From a virus: a stretch of 35,714 nucleotides of DNA. The translations under genes were made by a program, and so were the position numbers. The notes under the pieces are model-generated. The model saw nothing but the letters and a program-made list of their open reading frames with translations. It was not told the DNA's origin and did not search any database. The stretch is taken from IMG/VR virus record IMGVR_UViG_3300038309_000159, positions 1-35,714 of that record. One strand, written 5' to 3'. Of the stretch, positions 28,228 to 34,911 are shown piece by piece (positions within the stretch are counted from its first letter, which is position 1; the number at the start of each line of letters is the position of its first letter).

Positions 28228-29054
28228 GACCACTTCCCCTTGCTAGAACGTTTCCAACCACGGGCTACCAGGTACTCAGCCACATCACGAACCGGGATCG
28301 AAATACCCGGCGCATCGGACCTCAACAGGTCGTCACAAAGCAGCCGAACCAGCTCGCCATGATGTTGTGAGGTCGGGACAAACCGGTACGTGGCCACCGT
28401 CTCGGCGGGCATCCAGTTCACCTTGGTTTGCGGTGGGTTGGAGTACGCCAACCCGGCCTCTGACACCGCCTGCACGATAATCACCCGCTTCCGGCCACGA
28501 CCTTTTAACTCGGTTAATTCAACGTACTGACCCACGCAAGGACGTAAGAGCGTCAACCAGGGTGACTCCATCAACTCAGGTTCAACCGGACGAGAAGCCG
28601 CCTCAACGAGCTTCGGCAGGTAACCCACGATGAGCGGTTGACCGCCGTCGTCAGTGTCCAAATCCCACGTTGCAGCCTCCGGTACCTCATCATAGAAGAC
28701 CAACTTCCCGGAGACGAAGGCGGCGAACTTCTGTACCTCAGATGACGGCGGGAACTTCGTGACGTTCGGCCCCCACCACATCTTCCAACCCGTTGACTCG
28801 TCGGTGAAGAGGGTTGAGCGGTGGAAGGCAAGCCGCAGACGCGAGAAGGAGCGCTCCGTCACCTGAGCTGTGGTGTGGTCCTCGGCCAGCTCACGCAACG
28901 GTCCGCTGCTGCTCTGGGTCCAGAGAACCCGTGTCAGCTTCCCCTCATTGTCTGCGGCCAACCCCTGCAGCACGCCGTCCACCGGTTGGGTGATAACCTC
29001 CACCCCGATCGGCCACTTCGGCAGGTGCCGCACCAGCATCTCAATCAATTTCAT
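28224..29054 (-). CDS. Hypothetical early protein
   Basis: 276 residues from ATG 29054 (AGGAG at 6 nt, TGATG overlap with the small membrane gene before it). The N-terminus has LVRHLPKWPIGVEVITQPVD, with a Trp-rich segment (GWKMWWGPNVTKFPP) at about 90. A central acidic part follows, then a basic C-terminus ending YLVARGWKRSSKGKWS. Short LPKWP openings are common in phage proteins of unknown function. No catalytic motif is seen. Confidence 0.75.
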   Translation of the reverse strand: MKLIEMLVRHLPKWPIGVEVITQPVDGVLQGLAADNEGKLTRVLWTQSSSGPLRELAEDHTTAQVTERSFSRLRLAFHRSTLFTDESTGWKMWWGPNVTKFPPSSEVQKFAAFVSGKLVFYDEVPEAATWDLDTDDGGQPLIVGYLPKLVEAASRPVEPELMESPWLTLLRPCVGQYVELTELKGRGRKRVIIVQAVSEAGLAYSNPPQTKVNWMPAETVATYRFVPTSQHHGELVRLLCDDLLRSDAPGISIPVRDVAEYLVARGWKRSSKGKWS

Positions 29055-29197
29055 CACAAGCTCCTTACTATCAAAATAATCACGCAGATTACTATCAGGA
29101 CGTCACCACCCCGAAGACGGTAGTTAGCGCGTAATCGGCCAAGTGAAAGAAGATAAAGCGTCGCCAAAAGCACCATCACCAGCAGCTGCCCTGTCAT
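29054..29197 (-). CDS. Small two-helix membrane protein (47 aa)
   Basis: 47 residues from ATG 29197 to TGA 29054-29056, with GGAGG about 8 nt upstream and TGATG coupling to the next gene. Two hydrophobic helices (LLVMVLLATLYLLSL and VLIVICVIILIV) flank a short Arg-rich loop (GRLRANYRLRGG). The loop charge suggests both termini face the periplasm. Function is unknown. Confidence 0.8.
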   Translation of the reverse strand: MTGQLLVMVLLATLYLLSLGRLRANYRLRGGDVLIVICVIILIVRSL

Positions 29198-29200
29198 GAC

Positions 29201-29707
29201 TCAACCCTCCAATGCCTCAGCTCGTTTTGCCAACCACGCCTCACGATCAGCTTGGATGGCGGTCAACTGGTCCAAGACCTCCGTCAACGACGAACCCTCA
29301 CCCAACGCGCCGCAGATCGACAGCTTGGCGATAACCAGCATGTCCACCACGTGGCTGAGAGGGTAGGTGGGAGCCTCATGCCGCCACCGCTGCAGGTACT
29401 CCTCTACCCCTAGCATGATGTTGTTCACCGCCTCCTCACGCTTCACCGGGTAGACGAAGCCGTTCGGAAAGGGGTGGCCGCTGAACCGCTGCCACCGATA
29501 AGCGATGTCCTCAGGGCGGAACCCCATTAACAGGAGCCGGTCGAACGACGCGGTGGTGATAGACGTCCAAAACCGTTCCTCAGACTGAGGAAAGGTAAGC
29601 AGGTGCTTAATCCGTGAAAGCACGTGATAAGGATCAGGATCCCTGAACGTCTCACGTAACCACGCGTCCTGACGTCTCAACTGCAGCACGAGCCAAAAGT
29701 CGTTCAC
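29201..29707 (-). CDS. Hypothetical early protein
   Basis: 168 residues if begun at GTG 29707, which has AGGTG at a good spacing; GTG 29716 is also in frame, with a poor RBS. It is a mainly helical protein with several Trp/Phe (FWTSITTASFDRLLLMGF, PTYPLSHVVDMLVIAKLSIC). No motif is recognised. It begins just after the stop of the coiled-coil protein gene at 29720. Confidence 0.7.
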   Translation of the reverse strand: MNDFWLVLQLRRQDAWLRETFRDPDPYHVLSRIKHLLTFPQSEERFWTSITTASFDRLLLMGFRPEDIAYRWQRFSGHPFPNGFVYPVKREEAVNNIMLGVEEYLQRWRHEAPTYPLSHVVDMLVIAKLSICGALGEGSSLTEVLDQLTAIQADREAWLAKRAEALEG

Positions 29708-29719
29708 CGGCTTCACCTA

Positions 29720-30184
29720 CTAGTTCTGACTCAGAAGTCGAAGTAAGTCGGTGAGGTTTCCTGGCGTATTTCCATCGCCTATCATCTCACCGTGCTCGTC
29801 AAAGGTTCGGCTGCCGAACGTCATCACGTACATCGGAATGGCTTTTCCGCACATCTTAATGATCGCCGACATCGATACCCCATGAGAGGTGTCCAGCAGC
29901 TTACCCACTTCCTGAAAGGAGGTCGCCTCGACCACCTGTTGGAGAAACTCGTCGGGGTAGCGCATCGTTACCGGGGTGGTCTCGTTCACCCGAAGATCTG
30001 CGTTAATAATGCTCTCCATGAACTTCTTCAGGTGGTAAAGCAGGTAATGCTGACGACCGGCGTGATCCTGGTCGGCGAGCTGGGTTTGCAGTGCGTCGCG
30101 CTCGGCCTCCAACTTCGCAAAGTTCTTTTTAAGCTCTTGGAGTTCAGTGAGTACGCTGTCAAGAAGTTCTTTTTCGTTGTCCAT
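29720..30184 (-). CDS. Coiled-coil hypothetical protein, first gene after promoter
   Basis: 154 residues. Residues 1-42 are a leucine-heptad coiled coil (LLDSVLTELQELKKNFAKLE). The rest is a compact domain with FLQQVVEATSFQEVGKLLD and a MYVMTFGSRTFDEHGEMIGD element. It is the leader gene behind promoter 30222-30250, with SD TGAGG 9 nt from its ATG. Function is unknown. Confidence 0.78.
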   Translation of the reverse strand: MDNEKELLDSVLTELQELKKNFAKLEAERDALQTQLADQDHAGRQHYLLYHLKKFMESIINADLRVNETTPVTMRYPDEFLQQVVEATSFQEVGKLLDTSHGVSMSAIIKMCGKAIPMYVMTFGSRTFDEHGEMIGDGNTPGNLTDLLRLLSQN

Positions 30185-30221
30185 CTTAGATCACCTCAGC
30201 AAGTTAATTGACTTCAGGCTA

Positions 30222-30250
30222 ACTTTATCTCTTTGCCCGTCGTTTGTAAA
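30222..30250 (-). promoter_or_regulatory. Sigma70-type early promoter with CTTGCTGAGG leader
   Basis: -35 TTTACA (30245-30250), 17-nt spacer, -10 TAAAGT (30222-30227). The -10 uses the TAA stop codon of the upstream gene, and the -35 lies inside its coding end. CTTGCTGAGG is at 30194-30203 before ATG 30184. Confidence 0.8.
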
Positions 30251-30482
30251 TATTTATTTTTATTCTTCTCACTTCACGCCTCAGCGCCTGCTTGGCCTGG
30301 CGCAGCTCGGCCAACTTCGTCGCCCGCTCCTTCTTACCGTATGACCAGTTTCGAAGAGCGTAGCGAAGACGCTTTTGCCGGTACGTGGTACGAAGCACTT
30401 GCAACGTCTCCAGCCACGGGGCTGAGACCTTGGTGATGAGCGGATGGCATGCGACCTGGAAGATGTTCGGTGGTCTACTCAT
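30225..30482 (-). CDS. Small basic protein
   Basis: 85 residues from ATG 30482 with AGGAGG at 5 nt; the frame opens at 30524. It is highly basic, with a C-terminal half of Arg/Lys-rich helix (QKRLRYALRNWSYGKKERA, then KQALRREVRRIKINIYKRR), suggesting nucleic-acid binding. The N-terminus contains a Cys and an APWLETLQVL helix. It overlaps the upstream gene by 8 nt. Confidence 0.7.
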   Translation of the reverse strand: MSRPPNIFQVACHPLITKVSAPWLETLQVLRTTYRQKRLRYALRNWSYGKKERATKLAELRQAKQALRREVRRIKINIYKRRAKR

Positions 30483-30831
30483 GAGGTCCTCCTCCCAGCT
30501 GGCGAGCGCGCTGCAGACGAGCACGTCGACGACTCAACTTACGTGAGCCGGGCAGGATATCACGCGGCGTCTCCTCAGGATAACGGTTGTCAATGATCCT
30601 GGTTCGCTCATCACGCTCTGGGGTGCCGTAGTAGTAAGCCGTCCCGTCCTCATCGTCAAGCCGGACGACGGCATGTACTCTGACCAGGTGCCACAGCGCG
30701 GCGTTCACCTGGTTTGGCTTCCGACCGGTGTGGTCACAGATCTCGCCCTCACTGAGGAGGACGGTGCCATCGCCCAGTGTCTCCTTGACCAACGTGGTGG
30801 TGGTCGGAGGTGGTAGAGGTTTCGTGCTCAT
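30475..30831 (-). CDS. Winged-helix-like DNA-binding protein
   Basis: 118 residues. LSEGEICDHTGRKPNQVNAA is a likely helix-turn-helix and ALWHLVRVHAVVRLDDEDGT a following helix and wing. A basic C-terminus (RKLSRRRARLQRARQL) could hold DNA. The order resembles MarR/replication-initiator type winged helices, but no specific family can be named. It is an early gene and a candidate regulator of phage or host transcription. GAGG precedes ATG 30831. Confidence 0.7.
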   Translation of the reverse strand: MSTKPLPPPTTTTLVKETLGDGTVLLSEGEICDHTGRKPNQVNAALWHLVRVHAVVRLDDEDGTAYYYGTPERDERTRIIDNRYPEETPRDILPGSRKLSRRRARLQRARQLGGGPHE

Positions 30832-30845
30832 CGGGTAGTCCTCGG

Positions 30846-31133
30846 TTATCTTGACAGACGTTCTCCTGCTGCCTTCCGGTCATACGTGAAACGACGTTTC
30901 CACTGCTCTTGCCTGAGCTGCTTCACGCAGTGCTGAACCGATAACCCCTCGTAGAAGTCATCGGCAATCAAATCGAAGTTGATACGAGTCACGTCGCCGC
31001 CCTCACGTTGAAGCCGGTCCAGTACCTCGGTCTCAAAGGTGCGGTAGCGGGTCACCACCGTGATGTCGGTGTGATCCAGGTCGGTCAGCGTGTAAGCGCT
31101 GATAAGGGTCGCGTCGGGGGCCAGGCAGTTCAT
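30846..31133 (-). CDS. Hypothetical early protein
   Basis: 95 residues with AGGAG before ATG 31133. The C-terminal half has IADDFYEGLSVQHCVKQLRQ, which looks like a small HTH, and a basic end. The N-terminal half is acidic and Thr-rich. No family is recognised. It is encoded next to the winged-helix protein. Confidence 0.68.
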   Translation of the reverse strand: MNCLAPDATLISAYTLTDLDHTDITVVTRYRTFETEVLDRLQREGGDVTRINFDLIADDFYEGLSVQHCVKQLRQEQWKRRFTYDRKAAGERLSR

Positions 31134-31169
31134 CTAAATCTCCTAGTTTAGCAATAAGTTCCAAGCCAC

Positions 31170-31361
31170 TCAGAAGAGGCAGTGGAGAAGCCGGTTGAAG
31201 ATGGCAACTGACAGGCTGGTCATACCCACCGCAAACACCAACCGCCAGAAGGAACTCGCGCTGATGACCCGGTAAATAGAAGGCGGGATGAGAAAAAGCG
31301 AGACCGTAAACCAGACCATGTAGAACAACACCAGCCACCTGATCTGCTCGTGATAAGGCAT
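31170..31361 (-). CDS. Small membrane protein
   Basis: 63 residues with GGAG at 7 nt before ATG 31361. Two hydrophobic helices (WLVLFYMVWFTVSLFLIPP and FWRLVFAVGMTSLSVAIF) are separated by a short polar turn. The protein is short and aromatic-rich. A role at the host inner membrane, such as superinfection exclusion, is possible but not shown. Confidence 0.7.
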   Translation of the reverse strand: MPYHEQIRWLVLFYMVWFTVSLFLIPPSIYRVISASSFWRLVFAVGMTSLSVAIFNRLLHCLF

Positions 31362-31371
31362 CTCATCTCTC

Positions 31372-31662
31372 CTAGACCCGACCGGTTCCCCGGCAGGCGT
31401 CGCAGGTCATAGTCAGCGTCGCGAACCCTCGAACGATCCTTACCCGGCGCGTCCCCTTGCACTTAGGGCAGACGGCTAACCTCGCCTGGATCTTCTCATA
31501 CTCGATCAGCGCCTGGTTCTTCGCCTTGGTAAGCTGGTCGAAGATAGCGGCGTCACCGCCCTCACGATCTGGGTGGTAGCGCATCGCAAGCTGCCGGTAC
31601 CGCTTTCTGATGTGCAACGGATCCGCGCCAACCGGTAACGCCAGGACCTCCCATGGGTTCAT
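31372..31662 (-). CDS. Mini DnaJ-like protein (J-domain plus one zinc ribbon)
   Basis: 96 residues from ATG 31662 with GGAGG at 5 nt; the frame opens at 31743. NPWEVLALP starts the J-domain, IRKRYRQLAMRYHPDREGG carries the His-Pro-Asp triad (residues 30-32), and FDQLTKAKNQALIEYE is helix III. C-P-K-C-K-G (Cys65, Cys68) and C-D-A-C-R-G-T-G (Cys87, Cys90) form a single zinc site like half of the DnaJ cysteine-rich region. It would call host DnaK to a phage process. It overlaps the small membrane gene upstream by ATGA. Confidence 0.9.
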   Translation of the reverse strand: MNPWEVLALPVGADPLHIRKRYRQLAMRYHPDREGGDAAIFDQLTKAKNQALIEYEKIQARLAVCPKCKGTRRVRIVRGFATLTMTCDACRGTGRV

Positions 31663-31787
31663 GCCAACCTCCAAATCCAGTAAAGCGCCAGCAGCGTCGA
31701 CGCCAAGAAAAGTAACCCGGTGGCCATGAAGATCAAGGTCCACCCCAACTTGATGAAAGCTTTGATCCTACGCCACCAGTTAGTCAT
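31659..31787 (-). CDS. Small single-helix membrane protein (42 aa)
   Basis: 42 residues from ATG 31787 to TGA 31659-31661. A basic N-terminus (TNWWRRIKAFIK) precedes one long hydrophobic helix (WTLIFMATGLLFLASTLLAL), then a short tail. The stop overlaps the J-protein start as ATGA, and the start overlaps the upstream gene by 8 nt, which supports a real gene despite a weak RBS. Confidence 0.7.
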   Translation of the reverse strand: MTNWWRRIKAFIKLGWTLIFMATGLLFLASTLLALYWIWRLA

Positions 31788-31992
31788 CGACCGAGTGCCC
31801 CGTGATCGTCTTGGTGGCTTCGTAATAGCCTTGAAGCCATGCTGCCTCAGAAACCAGCCGAAGGACGTTCAAGATCCGCTCATCTGTCTCAGGTGGGAGC
31901 TTCGCGGCCATCACGTCCTCCCACCACTCAAGGTAGCTCGCGTGGAGACCTTCCTCCATGATGGTCTTGAGGTCAAGCGGCAGCTTAGTCAT
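31780..31992 (-). CDS. Hypothetical early protein
   Basis: 70 residues. It is an acidic helical protein with SYLEWWEDVMAAKLP and VSEAAWLQGYYEATKTITG. No family is recognised. It overlaps both neighbours by 8 nt, and its RBS is weak (GTGGTGG), so translation is probably coupled to the upstream gene. Confidence 0.68.
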   Translation of the reverse strand: MTKLPLDLKTIMEEGLHASYLEWWEDVMAAKLPPETDERILNVLRLVSEAAWLQGYYEATKTITGHSVDD

Positions 31993-32377
31993 CGTCCACC
32001 ACGCGACACGTCTCGCGCTCCTTCAAGATTGCCATCCCGGCGTAGACGATAGCCCCCAGGACCTCCGTCTCGAACAGCTGACCGGTACGTTGGTGAGCGG
32101 CTTCCTCCAACTTCTTCGCCGCCTGGCCGGTGAGGAAGCCCCGCCCGTGCATCCGATGATAATGCGCCCACGGCTGCTCCAAGAAAGGTGTTTCACCACC
32201 CCCGTGCCGTACGCCCTTCCCTACCAACGTCTGCTGAATGGCCTCAAGCAACACCGGGAAAAGCGGGTGCGCCACGATCTCCTCGGCCAGCTGGCCCTCA
32301 GCGGTCGACGGCGAAGTAGGAGTTCGCGAGGGGTTTTGCGAGACGGACGTCCTAACAGGTTTCTTCGACTGAGCCAT
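31985..32377 (-). CDS. Conserved phage protein (RHGGG ... HGRGFLTGQA)
   Basis: 130 residues from ATG 32377 with GGAG at 6 nt; the frame opens at 32389. A Ser/Thr/Pro-rich N-terminus is followed by RHGGGETPFLEQPWAHYHRM and HGRGFLTGQAAKKLEEA, then a helix LFETEVLGAIVYAGMAILKE. The E-x-L...helical end resembles all-alpha NTP-pyrophosphohydrolase-like phage proteins, but I am not sure. It is the first gene after terminator 32402-32450. I see no good promoter in the gap. Confidence 0.75.
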   Translation of the reverse strand: MAQSKKPVRTSVSQNPSRTPTSPSTAEGQLAEEIVAHPLFPVLLEAIQQTLVGKGVRHGGGETPFLEQPWAHYHRMHGRGFLTGQAAKKLEEAAHQRTGQLFETEVLGAIVYAGMAILKERETCRVVDDD

Positions 32378-32401
32378 ATAACTCTCCAATTACAAGGTCG
32401 T

Positions 32402-32450
32402 GAAAAAAGAGGCCCACGGGCATGGTGTGAAGGGGGAACCGCGTGGGCCT
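32402..32450 (-). terminator. Intrinsic terminator
   Basis: AGGCCCACG (32410-32418) pairs with CGTGGGCCT (32442-32450), a 9-bp stem closing a 23-nt loop. On the - strand it is followed by CTTTTTTC (six U at 32403-32408). It ends the transcript of the genes at 33400-32492. Confidence 0.88.
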
Positions 32451-32491
32451 AAACTCACCACTGAGGTGAACACGTCTCTTCTCTGCGGAGT

Positions 32492-32950
32492 TTACGGGGT
32501 CCGCGCCCGTGGGAATCGACTTTCGCTGCCCGCTGCCTGGTGCGGTTCCAACGGCTGACCCTTGGCATCCGTCAGCACGAACCGGTAGCGGGAGGGACCT
32601 CGGCCGGTCGGCGCACCGAACTGGCCCTTGGCGACCCGTGTTTGACGACGGGCTTCAGCACGTTCAGCGCGACCCGCTGCCACGGCTTCACGACGATCGT
32701 CTGCGGTCGTGGCAACGATGACCGGATAGGGCACGCGCCCGGTTAGCTTCACAGGTTGGGGTCGTGCGCGTACCAGTCGTCCCTGACCGTCGTAACGACT
32801 CAGTGAACCGCTGTGACGCGCTACGCGCTTGGCAGCTGCCTTGAGCGCACGGTGTTGGTCTTCAAAAGGAAGGTGGCGAACGGTCTGCCGAACGAAGTCA
32901 AGATAGTTATTTCGCAAGTTGATCAACGGGCAAACAGGAGTAGAACGCAT
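32492..32950 (-). CDS. Basic hypothetical protein
   Basis: 152 residues from ATG 32950, where CTTGCTGAGG places TGAGG at 8 nt; the frame opens at 32998. It has LINLRNNYLDFVRQTVRHLP at the N-terminus, then Arg/Ala-rich helices (REAVAAGRAERAEARRQTRV), and a YRFVLTDAKGQPLEP strand pair near the end. It is strongly basic and may bind nucleic acid. It is expressed between the structured element at 33021-33125 and a terminator. Confidence 0.72.
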   Translation of the reverse strand: MRSTPVCPLINLRNNYLDFVRQTVRHLPFEDQHRALKAAAKRVARHSGSLSRYDGQGRLVRARPQPVKLTGRVPYPVIVATTADDRREAVAAGRAERAEARRQTRVAKGQFGAPTGRGPSRYRFVLTDAKGQPLEPHQAAGSESRFPRARTP

Positions 32951-32958
32951 GGCATGAA

Positions 32959-32968
32959 CCTCAGCAAG
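32959..32968 (-). promoter_or_regulatory. CTTGCTGAGG leader motif without promoter
   Basis: One of six identical 10-mers. Here it lies inside an operon, 8 nt before ATG 32950, so the motif travels with start sites and not only with promoters. Confidence 0.75.
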
Positions 32969-33020
32969 TTTAAGGGCGGAAGCCACCGTATAAAACAACT
33001 TCCAGGAAAACCATGTTCAC

Positions 33021-33125
33021 TATCAGGCAGATCTCTGGGTTTAGACTTGCGTCGGACCCTCCGGCGGGCTGCCCCTCCGAACCTGCATGGGCAGACAGGC
33101 TCCGCACCCAGAGATCTCCCTGATA
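33021..33125 (-). ncRNA. Candidate structured RNA / element with 20-nt inverted ends
   Basis: Bases 33021-33040 and 33106-33125 are inverted copies with 19 of 20 pairs (one C-C mismatch). They enclose 65 nt that contain a further CTGCCC/GGGCAG pairing (33069-33074 with 33089-33094) and a CGGAGGGTCCG mini-hairpin. No open frame fills it. It is transcribed leftward between two early genes. It could be a stable RNA, a processing site, or a small inverted-repeat (MITE-like) insertion. No known riboswitch or tRNA pattern is recognised. Confidence 0.55.
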
Positions 33126-33153
33126 GCCTCTGACCTCAATGAAGCCAGAGGCT
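33125..33153. other. Second hairpin abutting the structured element
   Basis: AGCCTCTG (33125-33132) pairs with CAGAGGCT (33146-33153), 8 bp with a 13-nt loop. No U-tract follows on either strand. It separates the coiled-coil gene (stop at 33179) from the long inverted repeat. Confidence 0.6.
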
Positions 33154-33178
33154 TGGTTGAACTAACCGGCAGCTCGCC

Positions 33179-33400
33179 TCACGCGTTCGCCAGCTCGTCA
33201 AGCGCCGTCTTCAGCTCGTTGCCCAGTTCCTTGAGAAGGTTCGCGGCGTGCGTCTTCACCGCCTTCTCCTCAATTTCCTTAACTTCTTCCTTGGCTTCCT
33301 TGATCACGCGAGCTACCTCGGCTTTCGCGGCGCGACGGGCTTTGGCCACCTCACGCTCTACCAGGGTCGCAACCTTCGGATCTTCCAGCAGCTTACTCAT
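33179..33400 (-). CDS. Small charged coiled-coil protein
   Basis: 73 residues, almost entirely one charged helix (VEREVAKARRAAKAEVARV, EAKEEVKEIEEKAVKTHAAN) with heptad spacing. It is the first gene after promoter 33470-33498. A GAGG RBS precedes ATG 33400. A single long coiled coil suggests an oligomeric or partner-binding protein. Function is unknown. Confidence 0.75.
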   Translation of the reverse strand: MSKLLEDPKVATLVEREVAKARRAAKAEVARVIKEAKEEVKEIEEKAVKTHAANLLKELGNELKTALDELANA

Positions 33401-33469
33401 AGCCTTTCCTCGTTTCAGTTAATTGAATCAACTCATCGTTGGTTTTCGCGGAGTACCCCGCAGATTTTT

Positions 33470-33498
33470 ACTCTAATACACGAACGACGCTATGTAAA
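33470..33498 (-). promoter_or_regulatory. Sigma70-type early promoter
   Basis: -35 TTTACA (33493-33498), 17-nt spacer, -10 TAGAGT (33470-33475), leftward. The 70-nt leader has a variant AACTGAAACGAGG in place of the usual leader motif. It drives 33400 to the terminator at 32402. Confidence 0.8.
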
Positions 33499-33514
33499 CA
33501 ACTAATTATATCTC

Positions 33515-33748
33515 TCAGTAAGTTTTTTCCCCCTCCCGTACCCGTACGATGACGAACTCGGCTTCGCCGCTCCACGTTACGGCTCGCAGCAGCTCAGAGG
33601 TGTCGTTGTCCACCGTAATTACCCACCGCTCCGTGGTGGGAGTCAACCCCATGGAGCGCTGCACCGCCTCCACGCTGTCATAGAGCTGGGCGTGTACCTC
33701 CACCACCTGGTGCCGACGTACGTACCCCACGTACCGTGAAGTGCTCAT
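33515..33748 (-). CDS. Small hypothetical protein
   Basis: 77 residues from ATG 33748, overlapping the upstream stop as ATGA and preceded by GGAGGG at 8 nt; the frame opens at 33853. It is beta-rich (YVGYVRRHQVVEVHAQLYDS, then ERWVITVDND and EAEFVIVRVREG). No family is recognised. Confidence 0.72.
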   Translation of the reverse strand: MSTSRYVGYVRRHQVVEVHAQLYDSVEAVQRSMGLTPTTERWVITVDNDTSELLRAVTWSGEAEFVIVRVREGEKTY

Positions 33749-34584
33749 GACCTCCACCCTCCCATGTGAACCCGGTAAAGCTCGAAGTCGTAAACCCGGA
33801 ATGAGATGTCCGCCTTTACCACCATCCCGTCTACCTCCTCGACGTTTTCCCACAAGACCGTATCACCAAGGGCAAAGCGGTCATCGGGGTAGAGTTCGAT
33901 CAGCCGGGCCATGATCACTCTCTCCGCCTCTGCTACCGTGCGGTACATGGGGTGCGCGTACGTGTCACCGTTGCCATCTTCCTCGATCACGACATAACCG
34001 TACTCACCCTCTTCCGGCTTCGCGGGTAGACCTTCCCATGGTAACGCTGAGGGGGCGTTCCGGTAAGCGTAGGGCAGAGGCCGGTCGAAGATGAGAAAAA
34101 TCTGATCGCCGTCGTCGTCCTCGATCACCCCGCAGCGAGCCGTACCAGCGTCTCCGGTCGCCATAATTTTCACCGACTCATTGAGTTTTTGCCATGGCAG
34201 CAGGTGGTAGTGGCAATGAGGGTGCAAGAAGGTGAAATTAAGCAGCGGAGAACCTTCTGGGATGGTCCTATAGTAGACGGTTGTACCGCTAGTGAAGCCG
34301 GGCGGTTGGCGAAGCTTCTCACGAGGCTCGTCGTCACCTTCTTCATATACCCAGACGCTGTCCTCATCGAAATGAATTGCTGAGATAATGTGGAAGTCAT
34401 CGGATCGAATAACCCCTACCCGATCAAAAGAAGAGGCTTCGATCTCCTTAAAAAGATCTTCTGGAATTTCAAGACGTGACAGCAGTCGATAGCGCCGACC
34501 GTTGGTAAGGTACCGTGGTGTGAAATTCTTCTTACTGTCAGGAGGGCTTAACCGGGCGTACCCGGTCGTTAAGATCTGTGCCAT
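33745..34584 (-). CDS. Hypothetical early protein
   Basis: 279 residues with CTTGCTGAGG before ATG 34584. It is beta-rich and acidic. RYLTNGRRYRLLSRLEIPED near residue 25 recalls YLTTGKAYRLL of the 27264-27557 product, and HPHCHYHLLPW at about 120 is a striking His cluster that could bind metal. The end (FRVYDFELYRVHMGGWRS) is aromatic. No known domain is seen. It is translationally coupled to the next gene. Confidence 0.75.
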   Translation of the reverse strand: MAQILTTGYARLSPPDSKKNFTPRYLTNGRRYRLLSRLEIPEDLFKEIEASSFDRVGVIRSDDFHIISAIHFDEDSVWVYEEGDDEPREKLRQPPGFTSGTTVYYRTIPEGSPLLNFTFLHPHCHYHLLPWQKLNESVKIMATGDAGTARCGVIEDDDGDQIFLIFDRPLPYAYRNAPSALPWEGLPAKPEEGEYGYVVIEEDGNGDTYAHPMYRTVAEAERVIMARLIELYPDDRFALGDTVLWENVEEVDGMVVKADISFRVYDFELYRVHMGGWRS

Positions 34585-34592
34585 GAGAGGTT

Positions 34593-34602
34593 CCTCAGCA
34601 AG
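34593..34602 (-). promoter_or_regulatory. CTTGCTGAGG leader motif without promoter
   Basis: An identical 10-mer in the 27-nt gap between two early genes, 8 nt before ATG 34584. There is no room for a promoter here. Confidence 0.75.
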
Positions 34603-34611
34603 ATTTTGGTA

Positions 34612-34872
34612 TTAAGCGGGCGTGACCCGCTGGACGGTGAAGCGAATGTCATCGGTGAGGTAAGCTTCGGCGGAAACCACCTCATCAGCCTCATCAGCGT
34701 TGACGGTCCAACAGTAGGCTGGAAGAAGGTCAACGCCGATCTCAGTTAGGGACTCATTGATCGCCGCGATCGCCACTTCGTGGTTGGAGTAGTAGGTAGG
34801 CCAAACCGTGGCTTGATCTTTATCCTCGAAATTTTCTTCGACGACAATGTAGAAAGCAGCGGGGGTAGTCAT
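34612..34872 (-). CDS. Small acidic hypothetical protein
   Basis: 86 residues from ATG 34872, where CTTGCTGAGG gives TGAGG at 9 nt; an in-frame ATG at 34905 lies upstream of that SD. It is acidic with Glu/Asp-rich segments (VVEENFEDKDQA, NADEADEVVSAEAY). Small acidic early proteins often bind and inhibit host proteins, but nothing specific is visible. It is the first gene of its transcript. Confidence 0.72.
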   Translation of the reverse strand: MTTPAAFYIVVEENFEDKDQATVWPTYYSNHEVAIAAINESLTEIGVDLLPAYCWTVNADEADEVVSAEAYLTDDIRFTVQRVTPA

Positions 34873-34911
34873 GATCGGTGTCCTCAGCAAGTTTGTTTTG
34901 ATCATGGTTTT

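Noticed and set aside
31958-32452. 164-codon open frame on the + strand
   Set aside because: Antisense to the 31985-32377 gene and running through the terminator hairpin.
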